Assembly: GCA_949825045.1 (NCBI GenBank) | Contig: OX463836.1 | Span: 14,980,329 to 15,044,328 of the forward strand | Reading direction: 5' to 3' | Source: Argyresthia goedartella | Taxonomy: Eukaryota; Arthropoda; Insecta; Lepidoptera; Argyresthiidae | DNA: 64,000 bases | Shown here: one piece after another, positions 1-11,222 of the stretch | Layout: every line of letters begins with the position of its first letter | Position numbering within the stretch: position 1 is the stretch's first letter | Position numbers and translations under genes: made by a program | The notes under the pieces: generated by a model | Told to the model about the DNA's origin: nothing | The model's database searches: none | What the model saw: the letters and a program-made list of their open reading frames with translations, nothing else

Positions 1-559
1 GTTGCATACTTAACCGCAATTCAACTAACAAAATATGGTTAAAATGAGTTTATTTATATAGGTTATACTGTAGAATAAATGATCGAAGGTAATTCACCAA
101 CTTGTACAGTTTCCCTACTTTTCCCGGTAGTATTGCTTTTGTGGCAACATTTGATACGCACACAAATTAACAGGTCGCGAGCGTTCCAACATGTCGACAC
201 GCACACTAGCCTGCTAAAGTTGGCCTTTTTTCATCGCTGTCATTCAGTACAGACGCGGTATCTTGTATTTGTATAATCTAAGACTTTAAGCTTAGACTAT
301 ACATATAATCTAAGACTTTAAGTTGCTTAAAATCACGTTTCGTCTCAAACTTTGGCATTTCCTTCCTTGGCTGTATTTTGGCCTTTATGACATCTAAACG
401 TCAGAATAGGTGGTTCAGTTAAGGTAAACTGAGCCCACGTACGCAACATATGCAACGCAACGTGGGAGAGTTGATGTGCTCACTTGTCCCACGTACAGAA
501 CGCTTGACATGAAAGACTTGTCATTTCTTCTTGAAGAAGGTGCAGTGCAATAGTGCACA
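1..559. other. No gene recognised
   Basis: I see no coding region or known repeat here. A 13-nt phrase (ctaagactttaag) occurs twice about 33 nt apart near 278 and 311, a small local duplication. The stretch from about 420 may be 5' flank of the Harbinger remnant that follows. Confidence 0.5.
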
Positions 560-890
560 ATGTTTTCAGATTCTGAAAGTGAATTTGAGGAAGATTTATT
601 GTATACATTATTTTAAAATAAATATTTACGCGCCACGAGCAAAAACATTAAGAAAAGAAGATATTTGGTTCACAAGATAAATAAAGAAAGAGAAAGGTGT
701 GGTGAATATCATACATATAAGCTAAACCGGAATCTGACGGAGACTGATTCTTCACGTATTTTCGGATGTTAAAAGTTTAGTTTGAAGAGATTCATAGTAT
801 TATTGAATGTGACATAAAAAAGAACATGCGCGAAAGTCAATTAGTACCAGAGAAAGACTGGCAGATTGTCAAAGGTATGAATTTTCATTT
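560..890 (+). pseudogene. Degenerate PIF/Harbinger-type transposase N-terminal fragment
   Basis: An ATG at 560 opens an acidic start (MFSDSESEFEEDLLYTLF) and then hits a stop. In a shifted frame the DNA reads RRYLVHKINKERERCGEYHT followed by a short stretch ending FSLKRFIVLL. This fits the N-terminal pattern V-IN-R-GE-HT...F..LL of Harbinger transposases, which act in the nucleus as cut-and-paste enzymes. There are at least two stops and a frameshift, and no DDE catalytic region follows, so it is a dead fragment. The assignment rests on the motif pattern only. A chance resemblance is possible. Confidence 0.45.
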
Positions 891-945
891 AGTTTCTTTG
901 ATTACCTATATGGAGATATTTATTTATAAAAATAAGTGTTTTTAA

Positions 946-2135
946 GAGGCCGAACAGGATGCTATCGGAGTTTTTTGCGACCTGTCGAAGGCGTTTGATT
1001 GTCTTGATCATAATACGCTATTAATTAAATTCAATCATTACGGAGTTAGAAATAAGGCGTTGGATCTCCTAAGATCATACCTAAGCAATATAATTAAAAG
1101 GGCAGAAATTAACGGCGTTAAATCTGATGGATCGGGAGTAAAAATTGGCGTTCCACAAGATTCCATATTAGGCCCTTTTTTATTCCTGGTATATATTAAC
1201 GATCTGCCTTTCATGGTCGAGAAATTGACTGACATAGTGTTGTTTGCTGATGATACTTCAATGGTGTTCAAAATTGAAAGACAAAAAAGAGATTTTGATG
1301 TTGTTAATCGTGTATTGTCTTTAACTTGACTTGGTTCACAGTTAATAATTTATTGTTAAACGCTGGTAAAAACAAGTGAATCAAATTCTTACTTCCGCAT
1401 GTCAGGCAAGTTTAGACCAGTTTAGTGTTAGACAACAGCACGTTAGAATTAGTAAATGATACGAAGTTTCTTGGAATAACCATTGATATCAAATTGCAGT
1501 GGAGACCCCACATAGATAAATTAGCTGGTAAATTAAGTTCTGCGGCTTACGCTGTTAGAAACATCAGACAAAGCACGGATGTGGCTACATCTAGGCTAGG
1601 ATATTTTAGTTACTTTCATAGTGTCATGTCCTATGGTATCTTATTGTGGGGGAAAACAGCGGATATTCAAACTATTTTTATTTTACAGAAAAGAGTTATT
1701 CGAGCAATTTATAATTTAAAACGCACAGACACCTTGAGAGAGCTTTTAAAAAAAATTGACATACTAACTGTAGCTAGTCAATTTATTTTCGAAAATATTA
1801 TGTATATATGTACGCAAGAACCTTACAACATTTTCCTTAACCTTACAACAGCTGTAATGTTAACCTAAGAAATAATTACAGACTATGTGCGCCCCGGCCC
1901 GGCGGAAAAAATGGCTAACCTTCGCTAGTTTAGACTAGCTAGAAGGTTAGCAATTCTTTCAAGGGTCAGTGCATTCTCTACTACAATAAGATACCTCTGG
2001 AGATTTTGTAATTGCCATATGAGCAATTTATAAAGCATGTTAAAGCAACTTTGTCGAAAAAGGGATATTACAATGTTCAAGATAACTTAAATGACGGGAC
2101 TGTATGGGTTAATCTAGCTCAACACAGACCTCGCT
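946..2135 (+). pseudogene. Jockey-group non-LTR reverse transcriptase, 3' part of ORF2
   Basis: Translation gives RT palm motifs in order: FCDLSKAFDCLDHNTLLIKF (motif A), GVPQDSILGPFLFLVYINDL, and FADDTSM (the YxDD-type motif C), then NDTKFLGITID and the thumb region SYGILLWG. The frame breaks at about 1330, and the last part (1890-2135) is recognisable only through several frameshifts. That tail resembles the ends of other jockey-type copies in this window (SNSFKGQ... and KKGYY-VQ). No endonuclease precedes it, so the copy is 5'-truncated, as is usual for elements integrating by target-primed reverse transcription. Confidence 0.85.
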
Positions 2136-3001
2136 GTTAATAATTTTGTGATTATTTATTCCTGCTAATTAATCATTATAATAAAAAATAACATATTTGT
2201 ATTAGTTAAGCACAACCTATTTTTAAAAGAGATCTAAAAATCATTATGTGGGAGTTTCTACGCCCTTCTTCTCCCACAGTGATCCAATGTAGAGAAGAGG
2301 CAAAAGATGACGTTTGCTTATATGTAAATATCTACAGAAAAAAAAAAACAATTTACTTTCGACGCCATTATATAGGTACCTAGGTAATTATAATAATATT
2401 CAATTTAATTTTTACTATAATACATTATAATATTAGTTCAACTGCATAAATCTTCATTTTTACTTACACCTCTTCTTTTTATAATTAATCGATGTTTACA
2501 ATGTAAATAAGTTTAAAATAAAATAATTTTATCTAAGTATAGTAACTCATACTTAATGTAGTCAAAATTTGTTGAAAAATTTAATGTTATAAATAAATAA
2601 ACATACTAAGAATAATAAACATAATAATATAAATATAATAGTAATAATAATATAATGTATGCCATCAGGTATAATTCCTCTATAGATTTTACCATGAACT
2701 TACGGAGATAAGACTCATCATCTCGTTCCATACACATTCACACGCACTACACACTATATCTCCCTCAGACACTCACGACACCCACATCTTCTCTCCACAC
2801 TCACTATGTACACTCTACATTCCCACTTTCATTCTACCCAAAATTATTAGGTTGTAAAATAATTTGATTTTAAATTGTAATGCATATAATGTTATTTTAC
2901 TTTTAACCTTATCTCTAATTTAATTTTAAATTAACTAATTTAGTCAATATCATGTACTGTATGTCTACTGAGTCATTATTTATTAAATTAAGTGTATCAC
3001 A
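2136..3001. other. AT-rich non-coding interval
   Basis: No gene is seen. It holds AT-rich sequence with AAT/TAA-rich microsatellite-like DNA near 2590-2655 and a CA/CT-rich stretch at 2720-2830. It may include the 3' UTR of the preceding retrotransposon remnant. Confidence 0.5.
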
Positions 3002-3501
3002 ATGGGAATTGCTGGGGTTCTTGTCATACAGATTTATAAATTCAAATTAAACACTGTTACTGACACTACAGTTGCAAAAATTATGCTTTCTATTAATGCA
3101 AATGCAAATGGTATAGATGCTATTATCATGGATATGATCCTAATGACCCTCCCTTCCACTCTTTATATAATAACCACAGTAGTAAATAAATCCATTACGT
3201 CCTCCAAATTCCCGGAACTTTGGAAAACAGCACTGGTCTGACCCATACCTAAGCATAACAATCCAGTCAGTGTCAACCACCTGAGACCTATGCCGTATTT
3301 GTCGAAAATCCAGGAACGGGCCGTGTACAACCAGGTCATGCATTACATGCATGACCTAGTTGTACACGGCCCGATGCATGCTAACAGCATTTTACCATTA
3401 CACCAGTCGGGATTCAGAAAGTAATTCCACGGCACTACTAGATGTGGTGGATAATGTGCTTGGAGCACAGGATGCTGGCGAAAGCACTATATTGGCGCTG
3501 C
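3002..3501 (+). pseudogene. Jockey-group RT fragment, sister of the 34.2 kb copy
   Basis: The reading KLNTVTDTTVAKIMLSINAN continues to SSKFPELWKTALV, then a stop, PIPKHNNPVS, and LPLHQSGFRK. It matches, with substitutions, the RT at 34.2-35.2 kb (KIILSIDTN; SSEFPELWKTALV; LPLHQSGFRK). Only the part between the endonuclease and RT motif A is present. The match stops at about 3501, exactly where OTU-domain sequence begins, so the RTE-like element probably inserted here or a deletion joined them. The copy carries stops and a hairpin insertion. Confidence 0.85.
3317..3373. repeat. Short inverted duplication (27-bp stem, 3-nt loop) inside RT
   Basis: The arms 3317-3343 and 3347-3373 are reverse complements with one mismatch around the loop 3344-3346. 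In the sister copy at 34.5 kb the same place has no inverted arm: the sequence passes directly from QVIHY into the codons before SILPLHQSG. The second arm therefore looks like an inverted copy of its own left flank inserted in this copy. Confidence 0.8.
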
Positions 3502-3998
3502 TACCAATGCCCAGAGATGGAAACTGCCTGTTCCATGCAATTGCAGACCAAATCAACCATCTGTTTGGAGCGACATTCAACCATACCCACATCAGAAGCG
3601 ACTCAGCCAGACACGTGGAAGCTAACAGCAATTATCCACGCATCAAACTTGCGATCGACGCACCAAACGCAGAAGCTTTCACTGAGTACATAAAAAATCT
3701 CCACATACAGGGCACGTGGGGAGGCGAAGAAATTATCATAGCGGCCGCGGAGTTCTACGTAATAAGTGTAGCGATCCATCAACAAAATGGCCCATCAATC
3801 GTATATAGCCCCCAACAAGAATATAACGCAGTCGGAACTATCAACTTGACCTTTTCCATACATAATAGAGCCCCAAAACCTAATCAACAACCTATCAACA
3901 ACCAGTCAAATCTACAGCATCACACTTTCCCCATACCAAAATACAGCGCGACAGCCAAAGTACACTCAAGTTCCACCCGCCCCAAAAACAGATAATTT
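3502..3998 (+). pseudogene. OTU-family cysteine protease domain of the RTE-like element
   Basis: The reading shows PRDGNCLFHAIADQ, the classic OTU active-site box with catalytic Cys, then about 65 residues later TWGGEEIIIAAAEFYVISVA, the second conserved OTU block. A candidate catalytic His is in FSIHNR. OTU proteases cleave ubiquitin-type conjugates, and such domains are known as passengers in some non-LTR retrotransposons, where their role is unclear. A proline- and asparagine-rich linker follows and the frame ends at 3995. The RTE-type endonuclease begins 300 nt downstream, so one broken polyprotein is likely. The N-terminal residues read from this frame before 3502 belong to the adjacent jockey fragment. 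Confidence 0.8.
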
Positions 3999-4078
3999 GA
4001 TAGCGGTAAATCTACACACCTTCCCCCGGCCTACCCAAAATGCCACAACTCAAGATAAGATGACCAATGACTGATACT

Positions 4079-4106
4079 TACCGTACCGATATATATCGGT
4101 ACGGTA
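4079..4106. repeat. Perfect 28-bp palindrome
   Basis: The sequence from taccgtaccgat through atat to atcggtacggta is its own reverse complement. It sits in the linker between the OTU and endonuclease blocks, and a related tatcggtac follows at about 4122. Confidence 0.85.
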
Positions 4107-4296
4107 ACTACGGTTACTGTATCGGTACACTCACACGCCACAAACACATACGTCCCCCTCCGACGGGTCAGATACAACCGGGTACTTCATCTCCTCTGGT
4201 TCAACCGCGACATCAATGGATGAGATCCCCGACGCGACCGGCTACTCTCTGTTACGCAACAACCCTTCATACAAAGCAAAAATCACATGCGAATAC

Positions 4297-5470
4297 ATGC
4301 GCATATCCACGTGGAATGTTAGAGGATGCGCGACATTAGATAAAAAACGCAAGATCGACTCTGAACTCTATAACAGAAACATACATGTCGCGTGTATTCA
4401 AGAAACGAACATGACGGGTCATACGAATCAAAACACTTTCTGGTATTTATCAGGCAGATCTAGCAAATCGCACCAGGGGCTAGCAATACATATTAGAAAA
4501 GACCTAAATCTAACAGTCCACAACATCAAACGTGACATGGAAATTATGACAGCTACAATAAAGTCCACCACCAATACACTATAAGTAATCAATGCACACA
4601 TCCCAAGCTCAAACACGAGGGCAACAATTGCGTTCACCAAACTCCTAAACACCATTAAAAGAAAACCAAACAAAGCCGAAATACTGTTACTAGGCGACTT
4701 CAATGCCCACGTGGGACGACAAGACTCAGTCGAATTCAGGAAAAAGGGCATAATAGGAACAAACCTCTTTCATACACATTCAAACATTGTAGGGGAAATC
4801 CCTTTGGACATTTGCACCCGAGAAAATCTCAAAATAGAAACCACTAGGGCCCGCAAATCATGTCGTGTCACACACATGGTCAAACGGGAAAACGAATTCA
4901 CAATTGGACCACATAATAATATCAAGAAATACATCACACACATTCAACTTCATTAAAGGCGAATGGAGCGACCCAGACATTTCAGACCACAAGATAATCT
5001 GGGGCGAAACAGACTTACTAAGCCCGCCCCAGAGAACCACCGTGACCCACAAGAAATTAGAAATAAAACACCTCAAAATGAAAGGAACCCTATCACAGCC
5101 ACTAACTTCAATTATAAACAGTGCGCTTACACCTCAATAGCATAAGACGAACCAAATGATACAAAAACAAAATACCAAAACGCAATCATGGACACACTAG
5201 GGATCAACAATATGGACCCCCAGGGAGACGAAAACATCCCGACTATCCTGTGGGAATCTACAACAGATGCTATGAAAATAGCGGCCCAAAAAATACTTAT
5301 CACACCACCCGCCAGATCGAGAGAACACCGCATCGCCTTAAGCAATATACAAAAGCAAAATTCGCCATAATACGCCGACCAACAGATCCTCACATAAACA
5401 GACATCTCAAAGAGTGCCTACGACGCCTTGAAAGAATTACAGAGACAGAAGAACAACAAAAATGCCGACG
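4297..5470 (+). pseudogene. AP-type endonuclease block of the RTE-like element
   Basis: Starting at ATG 4297 the translation reads MRISTWNVRG, then HVACIQETNM (catalytic Glu), and after a frame break ILLLGDFNAHVG (catalytic Asp-Asn) with a degraded SDHK-like block near 4980. These are the core motifs of apurinic-like endonucleases that nick target DNA for target-primed reverse transcription. The block continues in broken frames toward RRLERITETEEQQ before the antisense insertion at about 5474. The reading resumes at 9135 in the RT block, which shows that the antisense element is the later arrival. Confidence 0.8.
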
Positions 5471-5757
5471 ATTAATAATAATCCTTTATTGCACAGAAAA
5501 CACAGTGGAAATTATAACAGAAACAGTATGCAAAGGTGAGCTTATTTCTAAAAAGAAATTTCTTACAGCTAACCTGTGAAGAAAAGAGAAAAATAAAATA
5601 TAGAGAGGTAGTCCTAGTGTACAATTAAGAGTTAAAAGAAATAAATAAAATAAATATACTATCAAATAAATCACAATACACCCTACGTAATTACTATAAA
5701 ATAAATAAATAGAATACAATAAATAAATAGATATACATAAATACTATGAGATACTCA

Positions 5758-7650
5758 CTATTCGGAAGAGAGGAGATGCTGTTTCAATTTTTTCTTGAAA
5801 GTGACCAAGGATTTGCAATCCCTTATAGCGCAAGGAAGTGCATTCCACAAACGAATTGCCCTTAACCTAAACGAGTGCTCGTAAGCTGTTGTGCTGAGGA
5901 ATTGACAAAAGTGACACCGTGTGAGATCTCCGAAGTCTATCCCCTGAGAAAAGATACTCAAAACGTTCACGAAGATATGCAGGGTAGCACGGATTTCTCA
6001 AAATATTGAAGAGGAAGGAGAGAATGTGCATATCACGACGAAGTCGGATCGGGAGCCAGCCTAATTCCCTACGATATTGGGACACGTGGTCGTACTTACG
6101 AAGTCCGAAAATAAACCGAATCCCGAGATTTTGGAGTCGCTCGAGTTTGTTCAGTAGATCTTCGTTCGCATTGGCCCAGCAAACATCGGCGTAGTCTATT
6201 AAAGGCAGAAGAAGGGTCTGAGCTAGCATGATTTTAGTCTGCCTAGGCAGGAAGAACTGCAAACGCCGAAGAGAATGAAAGGATGCAAAGACTCGTCTGC
6301 TGACCTCACAAACATGGGGCGACCAGGATAATAGATTGTCAAAAACAACGCCAAGATTTTTGGCTTTCTCGCTATACTTGACAATGGTACCGTCAAATAG
6401 AACGGGATCAACGGACTTATTCTGCAACAAATCAAGTAAGTGCCGTGTACCTAGTATCATCACCTGAGACTTGTCCGGGTTGACTAATAGCCCATACGAA
6501 AGAGACCATTTCCTGATGTTGTCGAGGTCAGCATTCAAAGCCTCAACAGTCGAAGTCAGATCACACATGGGAAAATGCCGATAAATTTGAAGGTCATCTG
6601 CATAAAGATGATACGAGGAAGACAATACATCCGAGATGGAATGGATGAAAACTGAGAAGAGAAGGGGGAAAGGATGCCACCCTGCGGAACACCTGTAGAG
6701 AGCTTGCACCATTCTGTAGTGACCTCTTCAGACTTGATGCGCTGCTGGCGGTCTCTCAAGTAAGAGTCAAACCAGCGAGCCGAGTGTGAAGAGACGTTAA
6801 GCGATTTTAAGATTTCAACAAGTATATCGAAGTCGACGCAGTTGAAGGCGCTGCTAAAGTCTAGGAGAGTCAGGACTGTCAGCTGCTTCTTATCCATTGC
6901 CAGTTGGATATCGTCAGTTACCTTGAGTAGTGCTGTGGTGGTGCTATGCCCCGGTCTAAAACCAGACTGAAAAGGGTTCAGTAAATTCATGGAGGAAAGG
7001 TACGAGGACAGCTGGGTGTGGACAATTGATTCAAGGATTTTGGAAAGGATTGGTAGGATGGAAATGGGACGGAAATCTTTGAAGGAGGACGGGTTAGACG
7101 TTTTAGGTAGGGGTAACACTAATGCTCTTTTCCACTGGCTCGGGAAGCAGTACTCGCTCAGCGACGCATTGATTATATGCGTTATGGGTTGTAACAAATG
7201 ATCAAGTACACTGAAAAGCATCTGAAAGCAGATCTTGTCATCACCTATAGCCTTTGACGATATTGCTTAAAAAGCCTTCTTTACTGCGCCAACTCCGACA
7301 GACCTGAGGTTCAAAGGTAAGCTACTGGATGTCTTTCTGGTGCGCAAGTAACGAATGGTAGCATCCTTGACAGGGGGGTCCATCACGACAGGGGAGACAG
7401 CAAAGAATTTGTTGAGACCGTTGAGGTCGACACTACCGGTTACTGCGTCCTGGGACTTACCAACACCGAGGGTCTTCAGGAACTTCCAAACCTGTGCAGG
7501 AGTGTAACTCTCAATACCCTCGTAGATATGGCGGCGTTTGGCATCTCGACAAAGACGGGTGCAACGATTACGGAGACGTTTGTATATAAGGAGATTATCG
7601 TCCGTCGGATCCTTCTTATATCTACATTTGGCACGGTTTCTCTGGGCCAT
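5758..7650 (-). pseudogene. Reverse transcriptase region of the antisense CR1/jockey element
   Basis: In minus-strand order the translation shows a charged linker (NRAKCRYKKDPTDDN), FRPISILPILSKILE, FQSGFRPGHSTTTALLKV, TLLDFSSAFNCVDFDIL (motif A), LSTGVPQGGILSPF, and YADDLQIY (motif C) in a second frame. The thumb follows with KAKNLGVVFDN and PLIDYADVCW, and a C-terminus FRLRAIRLWNALP. This is a complete RT order, carried in three or four frames, so no functional protein is expected. The breaks lie at about 7265-7221, 6700-6560 and 5970-5867. Confidence 0.85.
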
Positions 7651-7714
7651 CAGACCCTTGATGGTGTCAGTAAGCCAGGGCGCAGGGAGATGTTTGACCC
7701 TAACCTTTTTAAAC

Positions 7715-8749
7715 CTAACAACCTAACAAACTCAGGACAATCGATTGGAAATGCTGGACTTTTTCATCAACGGGCTCACTACAGACGACAGGGGACCAGT
7801 CTATAGAGGCGGCATCAGACTCAAGGGAGCTGAGATCCATACCCTTGAAACTGCGAATATCCAGGAATTTCCCTGCGCGCTTGGGAGGCCTTATCTTGAA
7901 CGAGAGATAAATCAGATCATGAAAGGAGAAGGGGGCGTTAAGTTGGCCATGCGTTGCAACCTTGGACATGTTAGAAACAATCATAAGATCCAAGAGAGAG
8001 GGGTTGCAGTGGGGCTGGAAGTGAGTTGCACTCAGGGGAAGAATATTTAAATTTAGGGAGCTTACGATAGACTGGAGTTTGGCAGAGCGAACATCATTTT
8101 TAAGTAAACAGGTATTGAAATCACCTAGGATAAGTGTGTCACTGTATAGGGGAGATAGATCATTAAGGATGCTTTCAAAAGAGTCAAAGTAGTCGATGAG
8201 GAGAGAGGGGCTATAGAAGACACCCAGAAGGACCTTAGTGTGATGGAGGCATAGCTCAAGAAAGAGGTGTTCAGCGGATCCAGAGTACAGACTAGGTGAG
8301 TGGCTGATGACTTTGCAAGAAATGTCGGAACGAAGATAAATAGCAACACCGCCACCAGCCTTGCCCGTCCTATCATTCCGATAGAGCCTGTACCCCGGCA
8401 GAGCATACAAGGTAGAAGGAAGAGAGGGTTTGAGAAATGATTCGGAGATCAGAATACCATGAATGCTCTGATCGCTGAAGGAGTCGAGAAGGTCGACATG
8501 ACTGGAATTAATGCTCTGAGCATTTATGTGAACGACGTTGAAGTTCCTACTGAGGTTGGAAAACACACGTTTAAGGGCAATAGGCAAAACGTCGTCCGTG
8601 GACGACAATCCACTTCCTACGCTATCGGAAGCTTCACTTTCGGAGTAGGAGAAGTAACTATCACTAAATAGAAGGTATCCATATGAGTAATTATAATATG
8701 ATAAATAGATATATAATAAAATAAATACAATAAAACCTACTAAAAACAC
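7715..8749 (-). pseudogene. AP endonuclease domain of the antisense CR1/jockey element
   Basis: A hydrophobic, tyrosine-rich start of about 30 residues is followed by NVVHINAQSI, GILISESFLK (catalytic Glu), GGGVAIYLRSDI, LILGDFNTCLL (catalytic Asp/Asn), SLLDLMIVSN and a SFHDLIYLS block where SDH is expected. This single uninterrupted 344-codon frame is the best preserved part of the element. It would nick genomic DNA to prime reverse transcription. The frame closes with a stop at 7715. The true start is uncertain because the hydrophobic N-terminus may be read-through of 5' sequence. Confidence 0.85.
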
Positions 8750-9134
8750 AAAAAAATAAAAAAGTCAAATCCAAAAAAACAAACCCTGGGTTTACAAAAG
8801 TATAGTACATATGGAAGGAAATACATTATACAAGATAACAAATAATAGATGAGACGTGGGTGGGCAGCACAAACAAAAAAGAAATGAAGAAACAGCAAAG
8901 TGAATCCAAATCGAACATACAAGATCCGTTCGCACCGTTCGGTTGCCCGTCCGTTCCGTCCGGCTGTCTGTCCGTCCGTACAATAAATAATAATAATAAT
9001 AAAAAAAAAACAAGTACACAGACCACACTATGCTTGTCAAATGAAAGACTGCGTGACCTAAAAATAAAAAGTGAATCATTTAATCTAATCTAATTCAGTC
9101 TACCCTTCACGTAAAATTACATTAATTTATAACA

Positions 9135-10907
9135 GAAAATAACCCGACCAAATCACGCGACGTATATTGCGCTGCACGATTCTTTGACGGGATAGGTAAA
9201 AATCACTCAAGCAAACGTATGCAGATAGTATATCACTTCTATAGAAAGCACCAACTACAAACGAGACGGCTGAAAAAACAACGGTACATTCCAATGTCAC
9301 GATGGGAACAGGAACTAAAAAAGTCAGAAGGTCCGAATATAGACCTTATCCCCAACGAGCCCACAAACATTGAGTATCTTGATAACGGCCCGTCGACATC
9401 CGAAATTTACACAATAATTAGCCAAATGCGCAACGGAACAGCACCTGGTACGGACCAGGTAGTCCTGGAACTATACAAAGGGATACCGGACCAACTGTTA
9501 ATGATCATCACGAAAATAATGAAAACAGCATGGAGAGATAACATTATACCGGACCCATGGAACGAAGTAAAGTAAGCCCGCCAAGTACCAATTCCAAAAA
9601 CCAGAAACCCGCAGGACACCAACGATTATCGCCGAATAACAATGTGCAATACAGGATATCGAATCTATGCCACATACCTACTCAAGAAACTGGACGAAAC
9701 AATAAAGGAACTCGGAAACTACCAAGCAGCTTTTCTACGTAATAGATCCACAGACGACCACATCTTCATATTACGCAGGGTACTAGATGAAGAATGGCGG
9801 GCGGGCAACCGCACATTCGTATTAGCCCTTGACATTGCGAAAGCATTTGATACAATTAACCTAACTGCGCTAAGAGACATTCTCCTGTCAAGGACAAATA
9901 AGATCCTAACTAACAGGGTAATTAAAGCCTGTATGAATGAGCGCACTTGTATCAAATGGTTCGGCCAGCAAAGCGCATGTATTAATAAAGGTCATGGGGT
10001 CAAACAAGGGTGCCCACTGTCACCAAGACTATGTCCTCAGAACATTAGAAGATGAAATCCCCAATATAAAACTGGACCAAGACGAAGAAATGAGTTTACT
10101 CCTTATTCTCTCATTCGCGGACGATCTCTTCATTGTATGTCAAGATCTTCAACATCTCAACCAAATCGTAACCCACCTAAAAATATTGCTCAAAACAGTA
10201 GGCCTTGTGACAAATGACACAAAAACTAAAATTCTAATAAGAGACCCCATTGATCCTCAGCGACCAGAGTTCATCGTATTGGATAGAGTTCCAATTCGAC
10301 CTGTGACGGAAATAAAATATCTCGGCACTTATATTACTGCAGGACATCGCAGGAGAGACACAATAAGGAAAAGATGCAACAAGCAATATGCAACTCTAAA
10401 GCCTTAATACACTTTGTGAAGAAGACCGACATGGACTGGAAAATAGCTCGCTTAATATACGAAATGGTTATTTCACCGTGCATTTCATACGGACTAAAAG
10501 TGGCAGCCCTCACCAAAGCGAACCGCTCAAGATTAAGAAAATATGAACGCATGATCTTAGGCGACATGCTCGAAAACGCCAAAAACCACCCCAGACATAG
10601 GAAATTACACGACATCCTGCAGGGGAAAACAATAACCAAACGAATAAAAAATCATAGAATGTGCTACTATACACATATCTTAATACGCCCAAAAAAAAAA
10701 CACATACTCCACGCCGCTCTGAACTACGAATCTAGTAAGAAGAAAGTCGGCCGACCCATATATACCTGGAAAGATTCCCTCAAACACGATATTAAATACT
10801 ACGGAAAGAATCCTAGCTACTGGGTCGAAATAGCACACAACAGGGATGAAGTTAGGGCCGCCTCAAATCGAATACCAGGTTCCGGAAACAGACAGCGAAA
10901 CTGAAAG
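9135..10907 (+). pseudogene. Reverse transcriptase block of the RTE-like element
   Basis: The reading resumes after the antisense insertion with AARFFDGIGKN, then MRNGTAPGTDQVVLEL, YRRITMCNTGYRIYATYLL, FVLALDIAKAFDTINL (motif A), GVKQGCPLSP, LSFADDLFIV (motif C), VTEIKYLGTYI and KVGRPIYTWKDSL...YWVEIAHNR near the C-terminus. The last block, a GRP-x-W-x-D followed by a tryptophan and an A-x-x-R, is typical of RTE-type ORFs. Frame changes occur at about 9575, 10030 and 10400, and there is a TGA or equivalent break between exon-like blocks. The stop is at 10902-10904. Confidence 0.85.
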
Positions 10908-11222
10908 CACATCGGACAACCCATGTCCGATGTGCAGAACAGAACGCAGAAAATCAACCAACAACACATTTAACAGAATATAAGGAAACATGAAGAAACA
11001 TTTTTTTCTGCTCTCCCATCACATATTCTCACCTGTCCAAACTTCCTATATTGGCTAAAGGTTGCATTAATCGGTCGATTCTATTCACAATCCTATCCCC
11101 TATCACGTGAGCAGGTCTCTCTCTCCCCCCCTCAAAAAACGTGCCCTCTGGTATGCCGGCCATTTGACCGGAATAAGTATAATCCTGGCTGGAGTGGTAC
11201 AATTCATTCATTCATTCATTCG

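Larger units (their letters stand above)
5474..9110 (-). mobile_element. CR1/jockey-group retrotransposon, antisense, inserted in the RTE-like element
   Basis: On the minus strand an endonuclease (8749-7715) is followed by a linker (7650-7267) and an RT (7221-5758). The 3' end lies at about 5474 in an ATT-type tail (plus-strand taataataatcctttattgc, which also contains an AATAAA signal on the minus strand). Only about 350 nt lie upstream of the endonuclease, with pyrimidine-rich GTCCGTCC-type repeats, so no ORF1 is present and the copy is 5'-truncated. Coding sequence is interrupted by about four frame changes. Flanking RTE sequence on both sides confirms nesting. Confidence 0.8.
3502..11222 (+). 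mobile_element. RTE-like non-LTR retrotransposon with OTU domain, degenerate and split
   Basis: Three coding blocks lie in order on the plus strand: an OTU-type cysteine protease region (3502-3998), an AP-type endonuclease (4297-5470) and a reverse transcriptase with a GRP...W C-terminal signature (9135-10907). After a 3' UTR it ends at about 11200-11222 in a tandem ATTC tail, typical of short-repeat tails of non-LTR elements. It is interrupted from about 5474 to 9110 by an antisense retroelement. Every block has stops or frameshifts. The RQGCPLSP-type motif and the C-terminus favour the RTE/Proto2-like group over jockey. The exact clade is my inference. Confidence 0.75.

Noticed and set aside
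8860..9093. Low-complexity open frame near 9 kb
   Set aside because: It is the pyrimidine-rich 5' part of the antisense CR1/jockey element, rich in GTCCGTCC repeats.
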